In this document: one piece after another, positions 34,126 through 42,439 of the stretch
Numbering within the stretch: position 1 is the stretch's first letter
How the letters are laid out: every line of letters starts with the position of its first letter
DNA from: Lachnospiraceae bacterium
Lineage (GTDB): Bacteria > Bacillota > Clostridia > Lachnospirales > Lachnospiraceae
Reading direction: 5' to 3'
Assembly (NCBI GenBank): GCA_017480445.1
Contig: JAFVAO010000066.1
Coordinates: 1 to 59,174, forward strand
Length of the DNA stretch: 59,174 bases
Made by a program: the position numbers and the translations under genes
Notes under the pieces: model-generated
Told to the model about the DNA's origin: nothing
What the model saw: only the letters and a program-made list of their open reading frames with translations
The model's database searches: none

Positions 34126-35265
34126 ATGAGAAAACGGACGTTTTTGGGGATAAGTGGGTTATGTTGTCTTGCGTTTCTGACAGCATGCTTTTCCCCAAAT
34201 GATAAAAATATTCGCAGTGCGGAGCAGGAGGCATTCGAAACATTATCCGAAGAGGACAGCAGCGCTGAGGCTGCGGAAGAGGAGCTTGATCTGCTTCCCA
34301 TGGAGGATTACGACGCCACCGTCTATACGATCGCGCAGCCGGACGGTGTGGAGCTGACGGTACAGCAGATATATCTTGGACGGGATAAGAATGACTTTCC
34401 GGAAAACGTATATGCGTTTTACTGTACCTACCGGGTGGCGGAGAAGGATACCGGAAAGGAATTGCAGACCATTTCCTTCTGGTCGTCTTTTGAGAGTCCG
34501 TTGGACCATACGGAAGAACCGTTTGCAGATCTGAATTTTGACGGCTATGCGGATATTACCTTTACCACATACCATGCGCAAAATGACAATACAGGCACGT
34601 ATCTCTGGCATCCGGACACAGGAAGCTTCGAACAGTTTGCATCCTTTACGGGTGTCGCAGGAACTGCGCGCAATGCGGCGATGAAGCAGATATCGGAGAG
34701 GATGCATGGATCTGCCAGCGCCGGTTTGGGTACGATGTATCAATTTGTCACGCCGTATGAGCTTGAAAAGGTATGGGTGGTGGATTACACCTATGACCGC
34801 AGTGATACGGAGACAGAAGGCGACGCCCATTTTCAGCTAGTCCGGTATCTGGAGGGAGAGCGGGAGCAATTCATAGATGACATCTTCCTTTGCGACGAGG
34901 ATTATGCCAATACGAGCTATTATTGGAAGATTTACGGCGCACAGATTGTACATACCATTCCCATCGAGGGCGGGACAGTCTACTATGCATATTATATCAA
35001 ACGTCCGGAGCTTGATCCGGAGGGTGTGAGACACCATTATGTCTTTGTGGTGACGGATGATTATCATCTGGTGGCATGGGCGGAGACGGAAAACAAAAAA
35101 GAGGTATCCGCCACCACGCTGCAGGAGACCGGTGGAGGAGCGGCGCAGAACAAAACGCCGGACACAGCGGAGGTTGCCGGAGGGAATGCTGTGGTGGAAC
35201 TGATTTATGGAGACGGTACATCGGATTTGCTGAGACCGCAAAAGACGAATGAACTGATCGAGTGA
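34126..35265 (+). CDS. Unknown lipoprotein with beta-rich domain
   Basis: This 379-residue lipoprotein (basic N terminus, hydrophobic core and lipobox LTAC with Cys21) has no family I recognise. An acidic linker (about 30-58) follows the lipid anchor. FADLNFDGYADITF (about residue 130) resembles a calcium-binding or FG-GAP-like loop. The rest is rich in aromatic and acidic beta strands. The C-terminal 50 residues are low-complexity. The ATG follows GGGGGATGGAGGAT. The next gene, a cysteine-cluster protein, follows by 31 nt. Confidence 0.6.
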   Translation: MRKRTFLGISGLCCLAFLTACFSPNDKNIRSAEQEAFETLSEEDSSAEAAEEELDLLPMEDYDATVYTIAQPDGVELTVQQIYLGRDKNDFPENVYAFYCTYRVAEKDTGKELQTISFWSSFESPLDHTEEPFADLNFDGYADITFTTYHAQNDNTGTYLWHPDTGSFEQFASFTGVAGTARNAAMKQISERMHGSASAGLGTMYQFVTPYELEKVWVVDYTYDRSDTETEGDAHFQLVRYLEGEREQFIDDIFLCDEDYANTSYYWKIYGAQIVHTIPIEGGTVYYAYYIKRPELDPEGVRHHYVFVVTDDYHLVAWAETENKKEVSATTLQETGGGAAQNKTPDTAEVAGGNAVVELIYGDGTSDLLRPQKTNELIE

Positions 35266-35296
35266 GCAGCTGCAACAAAACGAACAGGAGACGGAC

Positions 35297-35959
35297 ATGA
35301 GACGAAATGTATCGCTTGCGGAGATTTCCGACGGCAAATTATACAGTGAACATGATATGGTCAAAGCGGACTGCCGCGGCTGTGAGGGCTGCAGCGATTG
35401 CTGCCGGGGGATGGGAGAGTCCATTATCCTGGATCCCTATGATGCGTTCCGGTTATCCGTGGGACTGGGCAGACCCTTTGCGGATTTCCTGGAAAAGGAG
35501 GTGGAGCTGCATGTGGTGGATGGCGTGATTCTGCCGAATCTGAGGATGTGCGGCCCCGATGAGGCGTGTGCATTCCTGAATGCGCAGGGCAGATGCAGCG
35601 TCCATCCCTGTCGCCCGGGGATCTGTCGGATCTTTCCGCTGGGGCGGTATTATGAGGGGGACGGCTATCGCTATTTTCTCCAGACGGGAGAATGCCGTGC
35701 CGTGCGCTCGAAGGTGAAGGTGAGCAAGTGGATCGATACGCCGAACGGGCAGAAGATGCGGGCATTTGTGATACGCTGGCACAATCTGCTGCGGGATACG
35801 GAGGCAGAGCTTGCCCGATGCGGCGACGACAGACAGCGGGAGATCAACCTGGTGCTGCTGCGCTGCTTCTATCTGACCCCATACGACGAAACGGTGGATT
35901 TTTGTGTACAATATGACGAAAGAGAAGCGCAATATAAAAATTATTTATTGCAAAAGTGA
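35297..35959 (+). CDS. YkgJ-family cysteine-cluster protein
   Basis: This 220-residue protein belongs to the YkgJ/CxxCxxCC family, thought to bind zinc or an iron-sulfur cluster. ADCRGCEGCSDCCRGMG (about 24-40) is the main cluster; CAFLNAQGRCSVHPCRPGICRIFP (about 90-113) supplies four more Cys, and GECRAV another. The C-terminal part is helical with no membrane segment. The biochemical role of the family is not established. It is 31 nt after the lipoprotein gene and 48 nt before the cyclic-di-GMP cassette. Confidence 0.75.
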   Translation: MRRNVSLAEISDGKLYSEHDMVKADCRGCEGCSDCCRGMGESIILDPYDAFRLSVGLGRPFADFLEKEVELHVVDGVILPNLRMCGPDEACAFLNAQGRCSVHPCRPGICRIFPLGRYYEGDGYRYFLQTGECRAVRSKVKVSKWIDTPNGQKMRAFVIRWHNLLRDTEAELARCGDDRQREINLVLLRCFYLTPYDETVDFCVQYDEREAQYKNYLLQK

Positions 35960-36007
35960 CGAGGGTATAGTAGTATATAGATATATATGCACAGGAGTTA
36001 GTACACG

Positions 36008-37750
36008 ATGGAAAGCAAAAATATCTACGAAGTGAAACTGAATCAGAATACCTATGATGTGATTTCGGCAGATACGGCTTTTTACGGGTTTATGGGCCAA
36101 CGGCTTTATTATACCTTTGACCGGTTGATCGATGCGGCGGATGTGCAGCACCTTGCGACGTATATGCGGGGAGCGGAGGATGTAGCGATCACACTGATCG
36201 GGGAGGACGGTACACCCATGCGGTGTGTTGCCTCTTTTACGGCGATGGATGACACGATGACGGATGTCAGTCTGATCCGTTTGGACGGGATCCGCCGGTG
36301 GGAGAGACAGAACCGTTTCCGGATGGACAAGAAAAACGGGATCCTCGGGCTGTATGGGGATTATTATTTTGATTACGACGTCGCAGAGGATCATTTCCGG
36401 ATCTACGCGGCGGATCGATATGAGCAGAATATGCTCACACTGCATCTGGCGGATTTTGAGAGCCAGCTGAAGGAGCGTGCGGACGACAGCAACCGGCAGG
36501 AGATAGACAAGCTTATCCAGGCGCTGCGAAGCGGCACGGAGCGTTTTGTCATCAATGTTGCCGGGGATGTCCTGAAGCTGAAGGATACGGCGTTTACACT
36601 TTTCAAAGGGCTGTCTGCGTATGAAGACGGGCGCTATGTGTATGCGACCGGCTATATTCATTTCTGGAATGAGCGGTCCGCGGAGGTGGAGGAGAGTACC
36701 CGGGCGCTGGAGCGCGATTATCTCACGGGCGTGCTCACCAAGGCGGAGATCACCAATCTGGTGATCAATGCGGTTGATGTCAAGAAGATCAGCAATGTGA
36801 CGCTGGCGATCATCGATATCGATTATTTTAAAAAGGTCAATGATGTATACGGACATATGAAGGGTGATGAGGTTCTCAAGCGTGTGGCGGACATCATCAA
36901 TAACGAAGTGCGGGAGACGGGACTTGTGGGCCGGTTCGGCGGCGACGAGTTTCTCGTGCTGTTTTATAATGCCTACGACATGGAGGTCATGCGGGAGCGG
37001 CTGCGCAGTATCAAAAACAGCGTCGCATCCAGCTTTGTGAAGACGGAGTACGGGGAGGATATCTCCATCACGCTGTCCATCGGCTGTGCGGCATTCCCGA
37101 AGGATGCGGACAATTACGAAGACCTCTTTTTCCTGGCTGACTTCGCACTGTACAGAGCGAAGGAAAAGGGTCGGAACCGGTATATCATTTATAACAGAGA
37201 AAAGCACGGCACCATCGAGGACATCAAGGGGAAGAAGATGGCTGTGAACACCTTGAACAGCAGAGGAAACATGTCTGTTGCGGAGCTGGTGTGCGCGATG
37301 CAGGATAAAGTGTACACAGGGCAGGATTATCCGCTGGATAAGCTGTTGGATGATGTCGCGTTGAATATGAATATCCAGAGAGTGGTGCTGTACGCAGGAC
37401 ACCCGCGCAGACTGGTGGGAATGGCCGGCGCGAACCGACTCTCGGCGGATGTGGTGGAAGAGACGAAGGATTACGTGGATTCACCGGCGCTCATGAAGCT
37501 CTACACAACGCCGGAGATCGTTGCGGTTGATTCCGTCAGACGGTTTGAGGGCTTGAGCCCCACACTGCATGACCAGCTGATGAAACAGAATATTCTGTCG
37601 TTTGTGCATGTGCGCTTCCGGGACAAAAACGGTGTGGATGCCGTCTTGAGTCTGGAGTATGTAAAAAATGTGCTGACATGGAACAGATCGCATTTTCCTT
37701 ATTTCAGATTGCTGGCAAAGCTTTTGTCAGAGTATGACCTGGGCGTATAG
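36008..37750 (+). CDS. Diguanylate cyclase (GGDEF) with flanking sensor domains
   Basis: The 580-residue protein makes cyclic di-GMP from two GTP. The N-terminal region (about 1-235) looks like PAS-type sensory folds. The GGDEF domain is at about 240-400, with DIDYFKKVND (metal-binding Asp) and RFGGDEFLV (G311-F315) intact, so the enzyme should be active. The position of the inhibitory I-site (RxxD before GGDEF) reads RETG, so product inhibition is probably absent. The C-terminal 150 residues resemble a GAF domain. There are no membrane helices. It is followed at 20 nt by a PilZ protein, then an HD-GYP enzyme. Confidence 0.9.
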   Translation: MESKNIYEVKLNQNTYDVISADTAFYGFMGQRLYYTFDRLIDAADVQHLATYMRGAEDVAITLIGEDGTPMRCVASFTAMDDTMTDVSLIRLDGIRRWERQNRFRMDKKNGILGLYGDYYFDYDVAEDHFRIYAADRYEQNMLTLHLADFESQLKERADDSNRQEIDKLIQALRSGTERFVINVAGDVLKLKDTAFTLFKGLSAYEDGRYVYATGYIHFWNERSAEVEESTRALERDYLTGVLTKAEITNLVINAVDVKKISNVTLAIIDIDYFKKVNDVYGHMKGDEVLKRVADIINNEVRETGLVGRFGGDEFLVLFYNAYDMEVMRERLRSIKNSVASSFVKTEYGEDISITLSIGCAAFPKDADNYEDLFFLADFALYRAKEKGRNRYIIYNREKHGTIEDIKGKKMAVNTLNSRGNMSVAELVCAMQDKVYTGQDYPLDKLLDDVALNMNIQRVVLYAGHPRRLVGMAGANRLSADVVEETKDYVDSPALMKLYTTPEIVAVDSVRRFEGLSPTLHDQLMKQNILSFVHVRFRDKNGVDAVLSLEYVKNVLTWNRSHFPYFRLLAKLLSEYDLGV

Positions 37751-37770
37751 CTGCGGGGATCACGCGGATC

Positions 37771-38361
37771 ATGGAAGAGAACGGTGAGGTGACGGATGAG
37801 ATGGCGTCGAACAACAGCTTGAAAAATTGCAGAATTGTGATCCGGGATGTGGAGACGGAGCAGACCATTGCGGATACGATGATTCTCACTCACACAGAAG
37901 AAACCGAACAGATTACGATAGAGACAGACTCTGATGCGCTGCAGGAGGGGCTGACCGTCAGCGCTCTGATTTTCAGTGCCACCGGTCTGTACGAAAGTCA
38001 CGGTGTGGTGGCGTCCAGAAGCGGAAACCAGACGGTGATCACGCTCTACGAGGGCATGGCACAGAACGACCGGCACGCGGTACGGTATCAGGTGAACATT
38101 CAGGGTAAGGTGGATTCGATCAATCGTCCTGCGGTGGGCAAGATCGCAGAGGAGTTTGAAATTGTTGTGTTGAACATGAGTGCCATCGGCATTTTGATCC
38201 AGGCCCCGAAGGGGAAAATACAGGAGAAGGACACCATTCATTTTTCTGCGAACGCCAAAGGACAGCGCATTGCGATCACAGCAGTGGCGATGCGTGTGGA
38301 GACGGAAGAGGCGGACAGAGAAAAGATCGGATGCAGCGTGCAGTTAGTGAACCTTGGCTGA
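37771..38361 (+). CDS. PilZ-domain cyclic-di-GMP receptor
   Basis: This 196-residue protein is a likely c-di-GMP effector. The C-terminal PilZ domain carries both ligand motifs: DRHAVRY (RxxxR, Arg101 and Arg105) and NMSAIG (N/DxSxxG, Asn135-Gly140). The N-terminal 95 residues form a beta-rich YcgR-N-like module. It lacks membrane segments. Its place between the cyclase and the phosphodiesterase suggests local signalling. The output (motility, surface or polysaccharide) is not shown by the neighbours. Confidence 0.85.
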   Translation: MEENGEVTDEMASNNSLKNCRIVIRDVETEQTIADTMILTHTEETEQITIETDSDALQEGLTVSALIFSATGLYESHGVVASRSGNQTVITLYEGMAQNDRHAVRYQVNIQGKVDSINRPAVGKIAEEFEIVVLNMSAIGILIQAPKGKIQEKDTIHFSANAKGQRIAITAVAMRVETEEADREKIGCSVQLVNLG

Positions 38362-38377
38362 AGGATAGGGGATAAAG

Positions 38378-39481
38378 GTGGCAATCAAACGTCGTCCCGT
38401 GCGAACGAGACAGCTTCGTTCCGGCATGGTTATTGATCAGACAATTGTAGATAAAACAGGCAGAGCGCTGATTGAAAAGGGAGCGCTGCTGGATGATTTT
38501 CAAATTGAGGGACTGCTGCGTCACGGGATCATGGAGATCTATATCCGGGAGGGCGAGGCAGATCCGGAGCCGGAAGAGGAGATTGTGATCTCCCAGGCGG
38601 TACAGAACACGATCCAGAAGGTGCGCGTGGAGGATCGCGCCAGAGTAAAGCTGACGGAGAGCGTGAAAAAGCGCGTGAGTGAGGGCATCCAGTACCTGTA
38701 CAGCAATTCCGCGGACGCGGGATTCGCGGAGGCGTCCAACGCGATCGCGGGGGAGCTCATGAAGGCGGTGGCGGAGAACGACGCCATTGCCGTGGATATC
38801 GGTGCGCTGAAGGTCAGCGACGAGTACACGTTCAAGCACAGCGTGGATGTGGCCACCATGGCGATGGTGGTTGCCAAAAAACACGGGCTGAGCGAGGAGG
38901 ATGTGCGGGAGGTCGGGATTGCGGGGCTGCTGCACGACATGGGAAAGTGTAAGATCCCGAATGAGGTGTTGAACAAACCGGCGCGCCTGACGGATGAGGA
39001 ATTCCACCTGATGAAGCAGCATGCGCTGTTTGGCTATCAGATTCTCAAGGAAAAGAACCAGTTCAACGACAAGATCCTGCTGGGGGTTTTGCAGCACCAT
39101 GAGAAGTTGAACGGCCGCGGGTATCCCATGGGCGTCGGCCCGGAGAAGATCCATTTGTACGCGAGAATCATATCTGTGGCGGATATCTACGATGCGCTGG
39201 TGACGGAACGCCCCTACAAAAAAGGGTTTTCCCAGAGAGATGCCATCGAAATGATCATGGCGATGACGGAGGAACTGGACATCGAAGTTATGCGAAGCTT
39301 TCTGAGCAGTGTGATTCTGTATCCCGTGGACAGCATTGTGACGCTGAGTAACGGAGAGAAGGCCAAGGTGGTGGAGAACCACGCCAACTATGTGCTGCGG
39401 CCCACTGTGGTCGGAATCAAGTCCGGTAAGGTATATAATCTGTCCGAGGATGTCGGATGTGCAAGCATATTGATCATGTAA
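38378..39481 (+). CDS. HD-GYP-domain cyclic-di-GMP phosphodiesterase
   Basis: The product has 367 residues and starts with GTG (AAAGGTG context). The N-terminal part (about 1-125) is a DUF3391-like regulatory region. The HD-GYP catalytic domain is at about 130-310: FKHSVDVA, LLHDMGKCKIP (His186/Asp187), MKQHALFGYQIL, and HHEKLNGRGYP with an intact GYP. It should degrade c-di-GMP to GMP. It completes a synthesis-receptor-degradation set with the two upstream genes (gaps of 20 and 16 nt). Confidence 0.9.
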   Translation: MAIKRRPVRTRQLRSGMVIDQTIVDKTGRALIEKGALLDDFQIEGLLRHGIMEIYIREGEADPEPEEEIVISQAVQNTIQKVRVEDRARVKLTESVKKRVSEGIQYLYSNSADAGFAEASNAIAGELMKAVAENDAIAVDIGALKVSDEYTFKHSVDVATMAMVVAKKHGLSEEDVREVGIAGLLHDMGKCKIPNEVLNKPARLTDEEFHLMKQHALFGYQILKEKNQFNDKILLGVLQHHEKLNGRGYPMGVGPEKIHLYARIISVADIYDALVTERPYKKGFSQRDAIEMIMAMTEELDIEVMRSFLSSVILYPVDSIVTLSNGEKAKVVENHANYVLRPTVVGIKSGKVYNLSEDVGCASILIM

Positions 39482-39482
39482 A

Positions 39483-39531
39483 ACCCCGTCGACGGGAGCT
39501 GCTCTAAGAGAGCGGTTCACCCGGACGGGGT
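39483..39531. terminator. Nested hairpin between HD-GYP and holA genes
   Basis: ACCCCGTC pairs with GACGGGGT around an inner CTCT/AGAG stem, spanning from just after the HD-GYP stop over the holA stop. No long T run, so it is a weak bidirectional terminator candidate. Confidence 0.55.
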
Positions 39532-40521
39532 ATTTGTCTGTTCCGGTGTGAGCGCGGACAGGATCAGGATCTCCACGCTCATCATATCGTTCATGCGGCC
39601 GCTTTTGACAGCTTCCTCCGCCTCCACGCACTGTTCGACGGCGCTTCGCAGGGCGGCTGTCCGAAACCGTCCGGCCTGCGCCATGTATTTGCCTGCGGCG
39701 AAGGGCGGAACGCCCAGCTTGGCGGCGATGGCCTTCTGGTCGAAGCCCTGGGCACGCATTTTTTTGGTCTGCAGCAGCATGTTGCACTGCCTTGCGATGA
39801 GAAACAGGATACGCATGGGCGGCTCCTTTAAGGAGAGCAGATCATAGTAGAGCTGCAGGGCGAGCCGCGTTTTGCCGTCGGCAATGGCGCTCACCATGTC
39901 AAAAATGTGGTTGCTCACGCGATTGGTACAGATCGCTTCCACATCCGCATCGGTGATCACTTCCTGCTCCATGCAATAGCAGATCAGCTTTTCCAGCTCC
40001 ATCTGGATGTTCTCCATGTCGGTGCCGGTCTTTTCCAGCAGCAGCAGCGCGGTGCGCTCCGTGATCTTTTTGTGCTCTTTGGCGAGGGTGCCGGCGATCC
40101 ACTTGAGCAGTGTGCGCTCATCCTGCATGCCAAATTCCGCGGCATAGCCCTTGTCCCGCACGGCTTTGTACAGCTTGCTGCGCTTGTCCACCTCGCTCTC
40201 CGTGAAGACAAAATAGCTGGTCTCGCTGGGATGCTCCAGGTACTCCGCCAGCTTCTCCCCGCCCGCTTTGAACAGGCCGCTGTCGGAGATCAGGATCACA
40301 CGCCGCTCGGCGAGAAAAGGCATGGTCTCTGCGAGATCGATGATCTGACCGACGGGGACGTCCCTGCCGGTGTAAACGTGCACGTTCATTTCATCGCCGT
40401 CCGCGCAGAGCGCGGTGCGCAGTCGATCCGTGTACTGCCGCTTCAGGTAGCGCTCCTCCCCGAACAACAGATAGGCATGGGAAAAGGTATTCTGTTTGAT
40501 GTCGTTGTTGATATGCTGCAT
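39517..40521 (-). CDS. holA: DNA polymerase III delta subunit
   Basis: HolA is the clamp-loader subunit that opens the sliding clamp; the product has 334 residues from the preferred start. The N-terminal AAA+-like domain begins FSHAYLLFGEERYLKRQYTD. The middle helical lid region includes GTDMENIQMELEKLICY, and the C-terminal collar has PPMRILFLIARQCNMLLQ and LGVPPFAAGKYMAQAGRF. The ATG at 40521 has GAGGT 8 nt upstream on the minus strand; an upstream extension of 11 codons lacks a site. Confidence 0.9.
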   Translation of the reverse strand: MQHINNDIKQNTFSHAYLLFGEERYLKRQYTDRLRTALCADGDEMNVHVYTGRDVPVGQIIDLAETMPFLAERRVILISDSGLFKAGGEKLAEYLEHPSETSYFVFTESEVDKRSKLYKAVRDKGYAAEFGMQDERTLLKWIAGTLAKEHKKITERTALLLLEKTGTDMENIQMELEKLICYCMEQEVITDADVEAICTNRVSNHIFDMVSAIADGKTRLALQLYYDLLSLKEPPMRILFLIARQCNMLLQTKKMRAQGFDQKAIAAKLGVPPFAAGKYMAQAGRFRTAALRSAVEQCVEAEEAVKSGRMNDMMSVEILILSALTPEQTNTPSG

Positions 40522-40604
40522 GTGTGTACCTCGTATGCCTCTATTATACGTCATGTCCGCTGGTTTTGCATCAAAAAAGTATGCGAGAAAACTTTTTTCG
40601 TATA

Positions 40605-40633
40605 TTGAGATTATTTGTCGGTTATGTTATGAT
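40605..40633 (+). promoter_or_regulatory. Promoter of mscL
   Basis: TTGAGA (40605-40610), a 17-bp spacer and TATGAT (40628-40633), 43 nt before the mscL ATG, which has AAAGGAG. Confidence 0.7.
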
Positions 40634-40675
40634 AATTATGGTTTTTTTCAAACTATAAACAAAGGAGTGGATAAA

Positions 40676-41113
40676 ATGGCTAAAGGAAAAGGTTTTATCG
40701 GTGAATTTAAGGAATTTGTAATGCGCGGCAACGTGATGGATATGGCAGTCGGTGTGATCATCGGTGCTGCATTCGGCAACATTGTGACGGCGCTGACAGA
40801 CAGCTTTATCAACCCGTTGATCGCAGTGTGCACCGGCGGAAGCGGTGAGGACGGCGTACAGATCGGCGGACAGTTTTTTGTAAACGGTGTGGCGTTTAAC
40901 TACGGCGCATTTATCTCGGCGATCATCAACTTCCTGATCATTGCATTTATTCTGTTCTGCATGATCAAGGCGGTGAACAAGGCGATGAGCATCGGCAAGA
41001 AGCCGGAGCCGATGGCTGCACCTACCACGAAGAAATGTCCCTTCTGTAAGAGCGAAATCGCTCTGGATGCCACCAGATGTCCGCAGTGCACTTCTCAGTT
41101 GGAGGAGAAATAA
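40676..41113 (+). CDS. mscL: Large-conductance mechanosensitive channel with C-terminal zinc ribbon
   Basis: MscL is the membrane-tension safety valve; the product has 145 residues. FIGEFKEFVMRGNVMDMAVG is the N-terminal helix and start of TM1, GAAFGNIVTALTDSFINPLI continues it, and AFISAIINFLIIAFILFCMI is TM2. In place of the usual helical bundle, the C terminus ends in CPFCKSEIALDATRCPQC, a zinc-ribbon knuckle seen in some Firmicute MscL. The ATG at 40676 follows AAAGGAGTGG. A TPR lipoprotein gene follows after 6 nt. Confidence 0.92.
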   Translation: MAKGKGFIGEFKEFVMRGNVMDMAVGVIIGAAFGNIVTALTDSFINPLIAVCTGGSGEDGVQIGGQFFVNGVAFNYGAFISAIINFLIIAFILFCMIKAVNKAMSIGKKPEPMAAPTTKKCPFCKSEIALDATRCPQCTSQLEEK

Positions 41114-41119
41114 GATTTC

Positions 41120-42172
41120 ATGATGCGTGTATTCAAAAGCAGCAGACTGCGTGTCTGTGCGGGAGTGCTCACGCTGGCGGCCTGGCTGACCGGATGCGGC
41201 GGTGCAGGGACGCATACCGCGGAGGCGATGCAGCAGGTGAAGGAGCTGCAATATAAGGAGGCGTTGGCCGAATTTCAGACAGCTTCGGATGCCGGTGAGA
41301 ACGAGCGGCTGATCAGGCGCGGGCAGGGAATTGCATACATGGGCATGGCGGACTACGAGAACGCCATCGCCAGCTTTGAGGCGGCGCTGCAGGAGAGCAA
41401 CGGGTTTGTGCAGTCGGTGGACTATGACTTGAACTATTATCTCGCGGCAGCCTATGCCAAGAGCGGGCAGCTTGCGGAGGCGGAGCAGATCTATGATGCC
41501 ATCCTTGCGATGAAATCGGATGAGGAAGCCTATTTCCTGCGGGGGAATATCCGACTGGAGCGCAATCATTTTGAGGGCGCCAAGGAGGATTTTGACAAGG
41601 TGATCTCCATGGACGGCAGTAATTACAGCCGTTTGATCGAAATCTACCAGGCGTTGGACAAATGCGGCTACAAGGAGGTCGGCAGACAGTATCTGCATGA
41701 CTGCCTCGAACAGAACTCCAGCAGAATGAGTAATTTTGACAGCGGGCGCATGTATTATTACCTGGGTGAATTCAGCCAGGCGTGCATGATTTTAGAGAAG
41801 GCGAAGGAGAAGGGCAACGCGGACAGCTATCTCTATCTGGGCAAGGCTTATGAGGCCACGGGAGATTACAACTACGCGTCCAGCGTGTACAACTCCTGGC
41901 TGGCCAAGGACGCCGGCAGCGCGGAGATCTACAATCAGCTGGGGCTGTGTGAGATGCACAAGGGCAATTATCAGGCGGCGCTGGATGCCTTCCAAAGCGG
42001 CATGAAAATCGAGCAGAATCCGGTGATGCAGGCCCTTTCGTTCAATGAGATCGTCGCGTACGAGTACCTCGGAGATTACGCCAAGGCGCTGGCGCTCGTG
42101 GAGAATTATCTGAAAAATTACCCGGATGACGAGACGGCCGGGCGTGAGCGGGATTTTTTGAAAACGCGGTAA
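41120..42172 (+). CDS. TPR-repeat lipoprotein
   Basis: This 350-residue lipoprotein (lipobox LTGC, Cys26) is made almost wholly of tetratricopeptide repeats, for example RGQGIAYMGMADYENAIASF, YFLRGNIRLERNHFEGAKED, YLGKAYEATGDYNYASSVYN and YNQLGLCEMHKGNYQAALDA. It is expected to act outside the membrane as a protein-binding scaffold. It is probably co-transcribed with mscL (6-nt gap). No enzymatic motif and no specific partner can be inferred. Confidence 0.78.
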   Translation: MMRVFKSSRLRVCAGVLTLAAWLTGCGGAGTHTAEAMQQVKELQYKEALAEFQTASDAGENERLIRRGQGIAYMGMADYENAIASFEAALQESNGFVQSVDYDLNYYLAAAYAKSGQLAEAEQIYDAILAMKSDEEAYFLRGNIRLERNHFEGAKEDFDKVISMDGSNYSRLIEIYQALDKCGYKEVGRQYLHDCLEQNSSRMSNFDSGRMYYYLGEFSQACMILEKAKEKGNADSYLYLGKAYEATGDYNYASSVYNSWLAKDAGSAEIYNQLGLCEMHKGNYQAALDAFQSGMKIEQNPVMQALSFNEIVAYEYLGDYAKALALVENYLKNYPDDETAGRERDFLKTR

Positions 42173-42279
42173 ATACAGATCCATACAGAAGAGATCAAAG
42201 TGATAAAGGAGAGACTTTTGCGAGGCATGCCGGGAGTTGTGTCGCAGAAGTCTCAATTTTTTATACAAATAAAAAAATT

Positions 42280-42327
42280 CCACAAGATATGTTGTTTGTG
42301 CAAATAAAATAACACTATATATTGTAT
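42280..42327 (+). promoter_or_regulatory. Pair of NrdR-like boxes upstream of nrdD
   Basis: ACACTATATATTGTAT (42312-42327) is a near-perfect NrdR box. A second, weaker palindrome (CACAAGATATGTTGTT, 42281-42296) is centred about 31 bp upstream. Paired boxes about three helical turns apart are the hallmark of NrdR, the nucleotide-sensing repressor of ribonucleotide reductase genes. Confidence 0.72.
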
Positions 42328-42345
42328 TTTGGCACATTTGCCACA

Positions 42346-42374
42346 TTGACTTTCCCAGGGGGCAATGCTATAGT
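42346..42374 (+). promoter_or_regulatory. Promoter of nrdD
   Basis: TTGACT (42346-42351), a 17-bp spacer and TATAGT (42369-42374), directly downstream of the NrdR-like boxes. The leader of about 60 nt holds a small GGTT/AACC stem before AGGAGG. Confidence 0.72.
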
Positions 42375-42439
42375 AGAATCAGTCGGTTTGGCGCGGGTCG
42401 AACCAGGAAGCCTACAGAAGATGCGCAGGAGGGAGATAG

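Noticed and set aside
36008-37402. Long minus-strand frame opposite the GGDEF gene
   Set aside because: Shadow of the diguanylate cyclase; no start signal or recognisable domain.
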